From contig CM064509.1 of NCBI GenBank assembly GCA_032716605.1, positions 48,066,802-48,130,801 on the forward strand: 64,000 bases of DNA, given 5' to 3'. The notes under the pieces were generated by a model. The model searched no databases. It was given only the letters and a program-made list of their open reading frames with translations, and had not been told where the DNA came from. The position numbers were made by a program, and so were the translations under genes. The DNA comes from Paralithodes platypus. Its lineage: Eukaryota > Arthropoda > Malacostraca > Decapoda > Lithodidae. Within the stretch, counting starts at the first letter, position 1. Every line of letters starts with the position of its first letter. Of this stretch, positions 47,110 to 58,602 are shown piece after piece.

Positions 47110-47855
47110 GAGTTACACACATACTTCATCTTACAATCCGTTCAGAACTCCCAGAGGACTATCCCTTACAATTCGACAATACAAAAATCAATCCTTCATC
47201 TTCTCTCAATATTCTCGGTGTCTCTTTTTCTTCTGCTCTCACTTGGAAGGACCATATTACCAGTCTTGCTAAGGCAGAACACAGGCTCAAGGGGTTCTTT
47301 ACCCCTGCACAACTTCTTGGTGTATTGAGTATTGTTCACATGTGTGGAGAGGATCCTCTCACACCGCACTCCTAGACAAAGTAGAAAGGAAAGTCTTTCG
47401 TATCATTAACTCCCGCCCACTCACCAACTCTCTGCAATTTCTCTCTCTTCGTCGCAATGTTGCATCTCTCTCGCTATTCTATCGCTACTACAATAATCAA
47501 TGTTCCTCAGAGCTTTCCCAGTGTATACCACCTCCTCTACGTAGGGTACATAGTACCAGTCTTGCAACACAATCCCACCCCTACTCTGTGCAACTCTCCA
47601 ACCCAAGAGTGAAACGCTATTCTCAGACTTTCTTCTATTCAACAGCTGAGCTCTGGAACTCTCTCCCAGAATCAGTCTTTCCCTCCTCCTATGACTTAAA
47701 TTGCTTCAAACTCCGTGTGTCCAGGCATTTTGGCTCGAACGTCCTTTGATTTTGGCCCTGTCACTCTTTCAACTCTGGGGGAGACACACGATACAGGCAG
47801 TTCTGCCTTTTGTATCCCTTTCTCACATAAACAAACAAAAAAACACAAAAAACTC
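47110..47855 (+). pseudogene. LINE-A copy 6, 3' end fragment
   Basis: A 5'-truncated plus-strand copy. After a frameshift near 47280 a continuous frame (47342-47749) encodes the last 135 codons of ORF2 ('GSSHTALLDKVERKVF' to 'RVSRHFGSNVL'). The 3' UTR ends in 'CACATAAACAAACAAAAAAA'. It abuts the LINE-D 3' end at about 47856. Confidence 0.87.
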
Positions 47856-48598
47856 AACTAGGTGGTCCGGCCTTATTACTACTAGACGGGGACAAATATA
47901 GTGGAAGAATAGGACAGTAAAGTAGAAGGCTCTGTCCCTACCCTCTGGCTAAAAAGACGTACCGGAAAATAGGATGAAGTGTAACATGGGCCGGGAAATG
48001 CCCACAAGGAAAGTTTTTATATAGTATAGCAAGAAATTAGTTTGAAAAGGAAATTACATATGCCTACTGATTAATTCATATTAATCAAATATTCATTAGA
48101 TGATCGTCCATTCTTTTCTTAAACGTATCAATAGAATTACTGTCGACCACCTCCCTCGGTAAACTATTCCACTCTTTAACCATATTGTATGTGAAGAAAT
48201 TTGGTGTCACATCTAAGGATGCCTTTTTTTCTAGTTAATTTTTTTCCATTACCTTGGGTTGCAGCATTATTATTGTTCGTGAACAGTGCACTGATATCTA
48301 CTCTGTCAAATCCCTTAAGTATCTTAAAACACTCGAAAATTGCCATAGCCTCTCAACCTCCTTTTCTTTAGCGAGAACAAATTTAATTTCTTTAATCTTT
48401 CATAATATGGCTTGTTTTTCAGAGAGGGAATTAGTTTAGTTGCTCTACGCTGCACAGATACGAGTTTGTGAATGTCCTTCTTGATATACTGAACGCCATA
48501 TTCAAGATGGGGTCTAACGATGCTTTTGATTAACGGGAAAATAATGTTTTCGTTTTTATAGGTAACATTTATTTTGGTAAATCCCAAGGCTTTGTTAT
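47856..48598 (-). pseudogene. LINE-D 3' end (RT C-terminus + 3' UTR)
   Basis: Minus-strand frame 'LGFTKINVTYKNENIIFPL', 'VRPHLEYGVQ', 'LVSVQRRATKLIPSL', 'RLKKLNLFSLKKRRLRG'. Past frameshifts near 48340 and 48240 comes the C-terminal 'NFFTYNMVKEWNSLPREVVD'. The 3' UTR carries the GGCCGG-containing end at 47870-47880 (reversed). The RT core is missing because a MITE-like segment abuts at 48599. The family fits CR1-type LINEs and matches the fragment at 62640-63912. Confidence 0.8.
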
Positions 48599-49022
48599 GC
48601 CCCTTTCCCACTTATGCGATTTCATACGATTTTCATCGCCTACACCCATAAATTGGCACATTCGTGACATGTCGGACAGCAATCGTATACCCTCGCATAA
48701 TAATCGTATGACTCGCAAGGCCTCGCAAGGGCCCTCGCAGTTCATCGCAAATGTTCGGTTTGTTCAAAATTTTGGACGAGGACTCACGAGAGTTCGTAGC
48801 CCTCGCAAGCATCGTCAAGCATCGCAGAGGGATCTACGAGGCCCTGTGAGACCATCGGCGTCATCGGCGAGACATCGCGGAGGGTTTTGCACAAAAAAAA
48901 CTTTGCAATGCTGCACGGATGCTCACCAATGCTCTCAGATGCTCTGCTCGCCGATGCTCTCAGATGTTCCGAGAACATCGACGATGCCAAAGAGCACCTT
49001 CGGCGAAGTGGGTAAAAAACAA
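48599..49022. mobile_element. MITE-like element rich in TCGCA/CGATGC motifs
   Basis: The left CCCACTTATGCGA and right (reverse complement) CCCACTTCGCCGA form short inverted ends. The interior is unusually GC- and CG-rich, with repeated CTCGCAAG, CATCG and GATGCTC words, and no coding sequence. It sits exactly at the break of LINE-D. Target duplication is not clear, so the superfamily is unknown. Confidence 0.5.
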
Positions 49023-49084
49023 TGATTAGGCCTATAGTAAACCTGTCAACCCTTTTTTCTATGCACCTCTCTTGGGGGGTTCAC

Positions 49085-49675
49085 CTGTTGTTTTTTTCTC
49101 TTTTTCTCCTTTTCTCTCTTTCTCTGGTTTGTATCCATTCAGCCCCATTCAGCCAACTGTTTTAAGACGTTTATCCTCATAAAAGTATCGATGTCTTCCT
49201 GGCAAGCGATAGCGAACCAGCATTATATGGAGAAATCCGGCTTTGCTGGAGAAATTTTTCTATCGAAAAATGTACAAATTTAGCTTGCTCTCAACAACAA
49301 AAATTATATATGTTGGCTCGCTACCGCTCACTAGGAAAATATTGAAACCTGGATGGGGGTAAACGTCTTAAAACAGTAGCCTGGACCGGGCAGAACGGAT
49401 AGAAGGCAAAGAGAGAGGGAGAGAAAGAGAAAAACAAAAAAACGAGGAGAGAGGGAGAGAAAGAGAAAACAGAAAAAGGCGAGGTGGGCTCAATTAAGCC
49501 GTAATGCAAACATTGAGCCCACCTCGCTGTTTTTGTTTTCTCTTCCTCTCCCTCTCTCCTCGTTTTATTTTTTTCTCTTTCTCTCCCTCTCTCCTCGTTT
49601 TATTTTTTTCTCTTTCTCTCCCTCTCTCTTTGCCTTGTATCCGTTCGGCCACGTTCAGCTTACTGTTTTAAGACG
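49085..49675. repeat. Fold-back region with three alternating arms
   Basis: ACTGTTTTAAGACG ends a CT-rich arm at 49085-49173 and another at 49514-49675. Its complement CGTCTTAAAACAGT starts a GA-rich arm at 49360-49497. The last two arms fold around a 16-bp hinge at 49498-49513, next to the 11-bp pair GAGGTGGGCTC/GAGCCCACCTC. The module between the first two arms (49174-49359) has its own inverted pair GCGATAGCGA/TCGCTACCGC. Confidence 0.75.
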
Positions 49676-50859
49676 CTTCAAAAACTTTAGATATACAAGA
49701 GATGAGAGCAATTGGATGATAGTTGGAGGGTTGAGAGCGGTCACCCTTCTTTGGGACAGGTTTAACACCTTAAGAGCGGCCTATGCGGTTTATTTATGTG
49801 TACCGCCCAGCGGGGTGTTTTTAGCCAAAATAGGGCTGTTTACGTGATCATTTTCATGCCTAAATAAGACCCAGAACGTAAAACAAGTATCTATCCCTGA
49901 AAGGGCATAAACAGAGCTTTCGAATGACACCATAACGATCCTTGTATGATGGATAGTTTTCTTGCAATAACCGTGCAACGCGAGTGCAAAAAGCAGGTAA
50001 TTCGGTACTTTCGGTACATAATTGAGTATGTAGCGAGTGAGAGAGGGAGGAGGGAGCTGAGATTTGTGTCAGTAGGTTCGCCGCGGTGGTCTGGAGCAGT
50101 CATACGCTCGCTAGTCTCCTGCCACCACTTGTCTCTCTCTCTCAGCCACATTACGTGCTGAAATTGCCACTCGACCTATGTCGAGCGCCGCCACATAGTC
50201 CAGCTTTATTTAACTCGACTTAAGTGGTGAGCCGCTTTTTAAGGGTTAATGTGAGCAAACTTCCAGCATGAAGGGAAGACGTTAGAGGATAGACAGAGAC
50301 GAAAGAGTTTGCCGAGGCAGGGAGTCCACACGGAAGCATAGTTTTTGAGAACAACAGGAGGAACACCATCCGGACCGTATGCCTTATTAGTATTAAGCTC
50401 AGAGAGGGTAGAAAGTACATCTTTAGAAGAGATTAGGATATTAGGCATAAGTAAGAGAGAGGAGGGTGGAGAGGGAGGAATAGCACCGGAATCATCCAAG
50501 GTGGAGTTTCTAGCAAAAGTTTGAGTGAAGAGTTCAGCTTTGTCAGAGGAAGAAGTTTTGGTTGTGCCGTCAGAGTAGGAAAGGGGAGGGAAAGACGAGG
50601 AAGAGAAATCGTTGGAGAGGTTTTTGGCTAGATGCCATAAAGCTTGGGAAGCGCTAGAGTTGGATAGTTCAGTGCATTTATTATTGATGAAAGAGTGCTT
50701 GGCAAGTCGAAGAACAGATTTGGTTTGATTCCGGGCAGAAACATAGGAAGAATGAGAGTCTTGAGTTCCTCCTTATTGCGGACAGCAGTAGAACAGGCGT
50801 GAGTAAACCAAGATTTTTTAGCATTAGTCTGAGAGAAAGAGAATGGAATGTATGCTTCC
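49676..50859 (-). pseudogene. LINE-A copy 7, 3' half
   Basis: Minus-strand LINE-A from 'SFSQTNAKKSWFTHAC' (50859 side) through the linker to the RT region around 'PVPKKGDRSQPSNYHPI' and 'LISCIS.VFE' (49676 side). It is split by MITE copy 3 and truncated at the fold-back junction, so the RT active site is absent. A small deletion removes part of 'RNKEEAFKRYRRLKTQ' near 50768. Its 5' half resumes at 55878 after LINE-C. Confidence 0.85.
49762..50249 (+). mobile_element. 488-bp piggyBac-type MITE, copy 3
   Basis: TTAA at 49762-49765 and 50246-50249; left end TTAACACCTTAAGAGCGGCC. It is inserted in LINE-A copy 7 at a different site from copy 2, so the two are independent transpositions and not a duplicated locus. 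Confidence 0.92.
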
Positions 50860-51688
50860 AGAGAAAGTACTAGAGTCAGTCAGAGAGGAGGGTCACGTCC
50901 GTCGCGGTCCGGGATTTTTCGACTATCCCGCAGGATACTGGAAAGGGTACCGACAAAACAAAAATCGTAAATAATAGCAAACAGAGAAAAACAAAATATA
51001 AATAAACAAATTAAATCAGTGCAGATTATTTCTCGACCATATCGCAGGTTAGTAGTGACGTTATTGGAGAGAAAGATCTCCCACGCAACCAAATGTGGTG
51101 AAAATTCGAACCTGAGCAGTGTTGAATCAAGTTGATAGGTAAAATATGAAAATTAAAATAGATACTATATATAGGTAGCCTGGAAAGTTCGTTATTTTCC
51201 TAGAGTGCCGTATATTCCGCTAAACTCTATCTATTCTATCTATCTATATGCTCAGGCCCAATCCCCATTTTGGGGGTAGCCGACTCAAGACAGAGCAAGA
51301 ACAGGGAAAACACAAAAACAACATAAAACAAAAAATAAACACAGATAAAAAACACAAACTCTCACACATCCAGGTCACCCAGGAGAAGACCCAGAGACCA
51401 GGTCTCCGCTAAACAGTCGACCAAAAACGGGAAAAGTGGTTAGGGCAGTGAGAATTCTGTTTCATAAGATAATTATTGAAAGTGTTAAACTTAAAGTTAC
51501 TTAAAGTTTAAACATAACGAGTGTAAACGAGTGGCACTTCTCCCCCCCCCCCCCCCCCACACACACACACTCCCCACAAACCGCGTAACAAACACCTCCT
51601 TGTCCTCCAGGTCCCCCCCCCCCCCCCCTCTCTCTCTCTCCCCCATGTAAGGGCGGGTGGAAAAACAAAAACAAAAAAACAAACAAAA

Positions 51689-52837
51689 ATGTTTACCAGA
51701 GACAAATGTACGAGTTGTAAGATGAATATACACATGCATAAAGGCACCGCATGTCGGATGTGCAAGCAACCATACCACTGGATTTGCATAGGATTGACAC
51801 CAATAAATGAGGCGTACAATACAAGAGGGAAGAACTTCCATTTCTGCGATAGTTGTTTCGATATCACATGGCAAGTCATACAGACTGTAGAAAATACAGA
51901 AGTACAAGATAGACTGAAATATAGCCAAGACATAGCTACCTTTCACAGAAAATGGGGAACTATTGGGGCCTCAGGGCCCATACAAATATCACAACCCACA
52001 CACGCACACCTTCCCATGATAATGCCCACATTGCCTCCTGCACATCAACACACATCGCCTGCCGAACAACAACCTTTCGCACCCTACATATCCACAAACC
52101 CTGCCGCACATCTCCCCACACCTCCCCAGACCCAGAAAACACCCACATTAATCCCATCTATGGCCATTGACCACCCTACTGCTGTTGATCAAATACAATT
52201 GCAGGATGAACGTAGGATGCAACAAGCCCCCATATCAGGCTCCCCTTCCACATCGTCTCCCCCCTCACCACTGCCACCTGCCCACCTACAACCGACCCGT
52301 AACTCCACCCCCCTGCAGGCCTCACCCACCCATACACCAAGCCCACTATCACCCACAACCACACTTAGCTCACCACATAACCCCTTGCAGCCCCAGCCAC
52401 ACCTACTGGGGTTGTCTACACCAGTGTGCAGATATTATCTGGAAAGAAGGTGCTACTTTGGTCAAAAGGGCGAATATAATGGGAATTCATGTAGATTTGC
52501 TCATCCCAAAATTTGCAACAACATAACCAGTCATGGAAAATGTAGATTTGGTGAAACCTGCAAATACCACCACCCATCCCTTTGCAAGACATCACTTGAA
52601 AACAAGACCTGCTACAATATGAAATGCCCAGCTTTTCATATTAAAGGGACTTGGAGATATGCTAGACCTAACACGAATGGTAGCCCAAAAAACTCTCTAG
52701 CTATGCGAGGACGAGACAGAGGAAAAAGGAAAGGGCAGATGAAGATGAAGAGACTGAGGGAGATGGAAGAGCACATAGAACACCTCGAGCACCTCCTGGC
52801 CTCCCAAGAGTGGCCAATACATCCCGAAGACTATTAG
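51689..52837 (+). CDS. LINE-C ORF1 protein: PHD finger + three CCCH zinc fingers
   Basis: An intact 382-codon frame. Residues 7-56 form a C4HC3 PHD-type finger (C7, C10, C22, C25, H30, C33, C53, C56). Residues 90-240 are Pro/Thr/His-rich and probably disordered. Residues 247-317 hold three CCCH fingers: C247-C255-C268-H272, C276-C285-C291-H295 (canonical C-x8-C-x5-C-x3-H) and C299-C308-C313-H317. Residues 342-375 are basic then Glu/Leu-rich, a possible coiled coil. PHD fingers are known in ORF1 of CR1-type LINEs, and CCCH fingers usually bind RNA. I infer a nucleic-acid-binding ORF1 protein that packages the LINE RNA. It overlaps ORF2 by 28 nt, so ORF2 may be translated by reinitiation or frameshift. 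Confidence 0.85.
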   Translation: MFTRDKCTSCKMNIHMHKGTACRMCKQPYHWICIGLTPINEAYNTRGKNFHFCDSCFDITWQVIQTVENTEVQDRLKYSQDIATFHRKWGTIGASGPIQISQPTHAHLPMIMPTLPPAHQHTSPAEQQPFAPYISTNPAAHLPTPPQTQKTPTLIPSMAIDHPTAVDQIQLQDERRMQQAPISGSPSTSSPPSPLPPAHLQPTRNSTPLQASPTHTPSPLSPTTTLSSPHNPLQPQPHLLGLSTPVCRYYLERRCYFGQKGEYNGNSCRFAHPKICNNITSHGKCRFGETCKYHHPSLCKTSLENKTCYNMKCPAFHIKGTWRYARPNTNGSPKNSLAMRGRDRGKRKGQMKMKRLREMEEHIEHLEHLLASQEWPIHPEDY

Positions 52838-55525
52838 GTACACATAGTACTCCAAACAATCCCTCCCCAATCTTGTTTGCAAATATCCAAGGCCTAAAAA
52901 ATAGAACCACGAACAAAGTACCATTTATTAGGGGCCTGCTAGAAGAAGGAAACGCTATATTTGCGTCTCTCACAGAAACTCACATTAAAGATCAGGAAGA
53001 TAGTGAGGTATGGATTCCTGGTTACAACCTACATAGGGCGGACAGAACGCATAGATCACATGGAGGTGTAGCCTTTTACATACATGACTCACTGATATGT
53101 ACTGAATTCCTAAATAACAGTAATGAAGTGGTGGAAATACTTGGAGTTAAAATAGAATCCCTAAATTTAGCAGTTATTGTTACATACAGGCCTCCAGACT
53201 CATCCCGTGAAGAATTCAAAACCCAGCTCAACAAAATAAAATCAGAAGTGGAAACCCTGGGGAACCCAACACCAAATATTATATGGCTAGGAGACTTTAA
53301 CCTACCAAACATTAAATGGAGACAACTAGAAAACCAGTTAGTGGCAAATAACACCGGAGAAGCAAATACTAATACGAGAGAGCTTTTTGAACTTTGTGAT
53401 TTTTTTAGTCTTACCCAACATATTGCTGAACCCACACGGGAAAACAATATCTTAGACCTGGTCTTCACTAACAACGACTCTCTAGTACACAGCATTAACA
53501 TATCGGACACAACATACTCAGATCATAAATTAATTGAGATCAAAACAACCTTAGAAAGTGTACAGACAACCTCAGAATCGAGAACAAAAACCGGCCCCTT
53601 CAGTAAATTTAACTTCAATAACAAACACATTAGGTGGGAAGAGGTAAATCAAGAAATGGAGGAAATAGACTGGGAAGATTTAATGGATAACCTGACACCA
53701 GCAGAATGTCTAGTGTTAATATTATTTTTATTAATCTCACCACCACACCCCCAATGAAATGAATTAAAGTATATATGATCCACCGGGATTCGAACCCGGG
53801 TTATCACACACATATTTTTGCCACCTTAACCATTACACCACCAGGACAGAAACCATGACCCAAATCTGTAGCCACCATATACCTGCAAGACAAACAAAAC
53901 GAAGAAGCAAACAAGATCGGGAAAGGAGGAGGCTGTACAGAAGAAGAAAATTAATCACACAAAGATGCACACATCAAAATCTACAGGATAGGCAAAAGGT
54001 TGAAATAGATAGAGAAATTGTGGAAATTGAACAAAGGCTAAGAATATCATATGAACTACAACATATGGAAGAGGAGAGGAAAGCTATTGCAGGTATAAAG
54101 GAAAATTCCAAATACTTATTTTCATACGCCAAACAAAAGGCTAAAACAACATCAAACATCGGCCCACTGAGCAAAGGGGACGGATCTTTCACAGGGGACA
54201 AAAAGGAAATGAGCGAACTCTTAAGCAGGCAGTATGAAATGGCATTCAGTGAGCCTGATGAAACAAAAGCCATCAGAGACCAAAATATACCAGGCCCGGA
54301 CTCATGGAATTCGATCCTAATGAAAAAATGTAAGGAAAACCTCTCAAAACCCCTGGCTATAATGTGGAGAACACTGGTGACACTGGACACTGGTGACATA
54401 CCAGATAGCTTGAAAAATGCAATAATTGCCCCACTGCATAAAGGAGGGAGTAAAGCACTACCAAAAAACTACCGCCCGGTAGCTCTAACCTCTCACATCA
54501 TTAAAGTTTTCGAGCGAGTCCTGCGAAGCAAAATTTCAACATTCATGGAGACAAATGAACTACACAACACCGGTCAACATGGGTTCAGAGCGGGAAGATC
54601 ATGTCTCTCACAACTTTTGGAACACTATGACAAAATTTCTTAAAGCGCTAGAAGAAAAAAACGTGGATGTCATTTACACCGATTTTGCTAAGGCATTTGA
54701 TAAATGTGACCATGGTATAAGCCCACAAACTGAAAGCAAAAGGTATAACTGGGAAAATCGGACGGTGGTATACACCTCGGAAACAATCGGTAGCAGTAAA
54801 CCAAGTCACTTCTGAGCCTTCGGATGTCAAAAGCTCAGTGCCCCAGGAACAGTGCTAGCGCCCCTTCTGTTCCTCATACTAATTTGCGACATAGATACCA
54901 ACACCAGACACAGTACGGTGTCGTCTTTGCTGATGACACAAAATTAAGCAAGATAGTAAACACACAAGAGGACACGGGCCGACTGCAGGAAGACATGAAT
55001 GTAGTGTTCCAGTGGACCAGGGAAAACAACAATTCAATGAAGAAAAAATTCCAATTAATACGGTACGGAGATAATAATGGTGTTAAAGATTACTTAACAG
55101 AATCTAACCACATAATAGAACGGAAAGACAGTGTGAAAGACCTTGGGGTATTAATGTCTGAAAATATGGGTTTCAAAGTACATAACCAGGTCAAAGTGGC
55201 GGCTGCGAAACGTCTAACGGGTTGGATTCTGCATACTTTTAAAACACGCGGTGAATTGCCTATGAAAACGCTCTTCAAATCTCTAGTGCTACCGCGTCTT
55301 GAATACTGTAGCGTATTAACATCCCCATACAAAGCAGGTGAAATAAATGACGTAGAGAGTGTACAAAGAAATTTCACTTCGCATATAAGTTCGATAAAAC
55401 ATCTACACTATTGGGAGCGTTTAAGAGCACTGAATCTGTACTCACTGGAACGTAGAAGAGAACGTTACCTAATAATACACGTGGAAAATCGCAGAGGGGT
55501 AGTACCAACCTACATACTCCGATAG
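52810..55525 (+). pseudogene. LINE-C ORF2 (AP-endonuclease + RT), broken
   Basis: ATG at 52810 lies inside ORF1 in another frame. The endonuclease is intact to 53717: 'PILFANIQGLKN', 'ASLTETH', 'IIWLGDFNLPNIKW', 'TYSDHKLI'. A SINE interrupts at 53718-53852. RT resumes with 'PLHKGGSKALPKNYRPVALT' and 'TGQHGFRAGRSC'. Frameshifts near 54625 and 54830 disturb 'IYTDFAKAFDK' and the 'PQG' block. The active site reads 'FADDTKLSK', and the C-terminus 'FKSLVLPRLEYCSV', 'RLRALNLYSLERRRERY' is in one frame to 55525. CR1/Jockey-type ORF2; inactive. Confidence 0.85.
53718..53852 (-). mobile_element. tRNA-derived SINE inside LINE-C
   Basis: The minus strand starts GTCCTGGTGGTGTAATGGTT (A-box-like) and has CCCGGGTTCGAATCCCGG (T-arm/B-box), then GGATCATATATAC and a body ending in TAATAAAAATAATATTAACA. 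The anticodon arm is degenerate. It interrupts the LINE-C ORF2 frame between endonuclease and RT. Confidence 0.8.
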
Positions 55526-55877
55526 TCATGAAATTCAGTGATAGGAGAGGCTGGGAATGCGAAATCCCCCGGATGAATAACAGGGGTGCTATGGGCTCTA
55601 TGTGAGAGGGCTGGTTATCACACAGAGGCCCACGTCTCTTCAACAAACTCCCACGGTGAGTAAGAGACATGAGGGACATCTCGTTAGACAACTTCAAGAG
55701 AGCCCTAGATGTCGAACTGCAAAAAGTGCCAGACGAGCCCATCCTCGCAAGGGAGTGAGCTGTCGCTTCAAACAGTCTACTGCACCAAATCACCACCCAT
55801 AACGAGGGGCGTCGCGCTCCTTGGTGCCGCTAGAAGAGCGGCGAACACATCCAAAGGTATCCAAAGGTAAGGTATCC

Positions 55878-57080
55878 ATGCCCGATAGGATTACCTCGGT
55901 AATGCGTTCAGCACTCTCCGAGGGTCCCCGGCCACGGAAGCAGAAATAATTCCATGGGGAATCAAAGAAGTACTTCCGGAGAGCCTCCCAGTCGGCAGCG
56001 CCAAAGTGCCACAAGCGCCGCCGGCTAGGAGGATCGGGTGGCCGTACTGGAGAGATAGGACAGGTGACAGAGATATGTTTATGGTCGGAGGAGCCCAAAG
56101 GAGAGAAAAGATCGACAGTATAAGAAAAAGGGTTAGAAGTTAAAAACAAGTCAAGAATGTTGGGCCGATCTCCGATGCGATCCGGGATACGGGTGGGTTG
56201 CTGAACTAACTGCTCTAGGTCATTTAGGATAGAAAAGACGTAGGCTTGTTCACCAGGTGGATCAGTAGTGTGAGAGGAGAGCCATTGGCGGTGGTGAATG
56301 TTGAAATCTCCTAAGATGGAGATTTTTGAGAAAGGAGAAATGGATAGAATGTGTTCCACTCTAGAGTTTAGATAGTCAAAGAATTTAGGAAAGTTGGTAG
56401 AGTTAGGGGAAAGATAGACAGCACAGAAATATTTAGTAAGAGAATGACAGGAAAGTTTGAGCCATAAAGTTGAGAATTCAGAGGAGTCGAAATCGGGAAC
56501 ACGAGAGCAAGTGAGTTTGTTGTGCACATATGCACAACATCCGCCTTTGGCTTTGAAACTAGGATAGAGAAAGTAGGAGGAAACAGAGAAGGGGCTGCTG
56601 GATGTCGCTACAGACACCTGAGTTTCGGTGAGGAAGTGAAGATCAGGTTTGTAGGAGGAGAGATGGTGTTCAACAGAGTGAAAGTTAGAGGAAAGTCTGC
56701 GAATGTTGCAGAAATTAATAGAAAGAGTAACAGGCCGTGGTCCAGGTAATTTTGTGGGGTCGTCAGGGGATGGTCGGTCGGGTGTGGGGGCATTTGTGCC
56801 CCCCCCCCCCCCCTGGAGACTCCGAGGCTGGGCTAAAATTCATATTTTTTTAAATTTTGGTGTGGAGGAATGAAGTGTGGTGTGCATGTTTAGTGTAGTG
56901 AAGTGGATAGGAGGAGGAAGTGTTTGTGAGAGCTAGCTGGATTGCTCTCAGTGTAAATGAGACACAAAGAAATTCAGTAGGAGGCCAAGCAAATGAAACA
57001 GGAGTTCCAGCGACTGTTTATCACATGCCTATAACCTCACCTGGGTCTAGCCCTGATCGATTGGTGCCTACAATCTCCCC
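55878..57080 (-). pseudogene. LINE-A copy 7, 5' half
   Basis: Minus-strand LINE-A 5' UTR (56888-57080, starting GGGGAGATTG as in copy A3) and endonuclease: '[20 protein letters not shown]', '[12 protein letters not shown]', '[11 protein letters not shown]', '[11 protein letters not shown]', '[13 protein letters not shown]'. The frame is open from 56617 downwards, but the first 90 codons are shifted by a poly-C expansion near 56799-56813. It rejoins its 3' half at 50859 across LINE-C. Confidence 0.87.
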
Positions 57081-57960
57081 ACTATAGCTGCAATTAACAT
57101 CGAACCTAATGATTCTATGGTCGGACTTTGACAGATGTTCACCTACTTCTAAATAAGTAACTAAATTGTCATGGGTACTTACGACACGGTCAAGAATATT
57201 ATGTTCACTTGTTGCTTCCTTTACACACTGATATAGGAAATTACCTTCTATGAAATCTACCATTTTGATTGAATTAGCGTTATTTCCTGTGACAAGATTT
57301 CATTCTATGATAGGGACATTATAATCGCTTAGAAGAATACATTTATCCGAAAGTTTTATTCAGCATATCGTAAAATATTACATTGTCACTATCTTTGTAG
57401 CGAGGGGTTCTGTAAGCTGCTGTAATATGAATCTTCGTTTCATTTATATTAATTCTGGCACACACTATTTCTACATTACTAGGGGGGAGGGTGATTTCTT
57501 CTGGCATCAACTTAGATGATATATACATGGCCACACCTCTTCCTTTCCTTCCATTTGTACGATCTTTATGAATACATTTGTAGCCATTGATATTGTATTG
57601 GGATATTAGATCTTTATTATTCAAATCAAGATGAGTTTCGGTGATGCTTATAGTATCTGTTTGTTCAGTTAATAGGAGACACCGTAATTCATTGATCTTA
57701 TTTCTAATGGAGCAGGCATTGAAAGACATTATCTTAATGGAATTTTTAATGGAATTTTCAACCCTTCTGTGTTTAAAAGTCTGACCGGAGGTCTTAGCTA
57801 AAGCTGATGGTTGGGCGACCTTCAAGATAATTGGAGGGTAATTATTGGTGGGTTGGCCTGTGACGGTTTGCGGAGGGCCAGAAGAGGTGTGCGGGGGATA
57901 GGAGGGTGAGGTTTATCCCCGCTAAGAATGGAATTATCCCCGCTAAGAATGAAATTATAG
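57081..57960 (-). pseudogene. LINE-D endonuclease fragment
   Basis: Minus-strand frame from about 57825: 'IMSFNACSIRNKINELR', 'TISITETHLD', 'GRGVAMYISSKL', 'ITAAYRTPRY'. After a frameshift near 57345 and a TGA near 57300 come 'LLSDYNVP', 'EHNILDRVV' and 'SKSDHRIIRFD'. These are the AP-endonuclease motifs of a CR1-type LINE. The fragment stops at the 5' end of LINE-A copy 7, which may have inserted into it. The matching RT is not found directly downstream. Upstream, two CCCCGCTAAGAATG(G/A)AA units lie at 57917-57955. Confidence 0.8.
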
Positions 57961-58031
57961 TTTTACTGGGTGGAATTTACTGAGGTTTTAATTTTGCGGG
58001 TCACAGAAGTCACATAACGGGTCACAGAATT

Positions 58032-58602
<571 letters not shown>

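Larger units (their letters stand above)
50860..55877 (+). mobile_element. LINE-C, two-ORF LINE inserted in LINE-A copy 7
   Basis: A 5.0-kb plus-strand element: 5' UTR (50860-51688, with poly-C and CT tracts at 51541-51640), ORF1 (51689-52837), ORF2 (from 52810, broken), 3' UTR and a short tail of CCAAAGGTAT units (55848-55877). The LINE-A sequence stops at '..TATGCTTCC' and resumes at 'ATGCCCGATAGG', exactly as in uninterrupted copy A3, which fixes the insertion point. No long target duplication is visible. Confidence 0.88.

Noticed and set aside
48597..49025. 142-codon frame in the CG-rich insert
   Set aside because: Arg/Ser-rich composition from repeated TCGCA words and no domain.
51497..51946. 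Minus-strand frames opposite the LINE-C ORF1 start
   Set aside because: Shadows of the 5' UTR poly-C tract and of ORF1.
47856..57960. LINE-D 3' end (47856-48598) and LINE-D endonuclease (57081-57960) as one split element
   Set aside because: Order and strand fit, but about 1 kb of RT core is missing from between them, so continuity cannot be supported.
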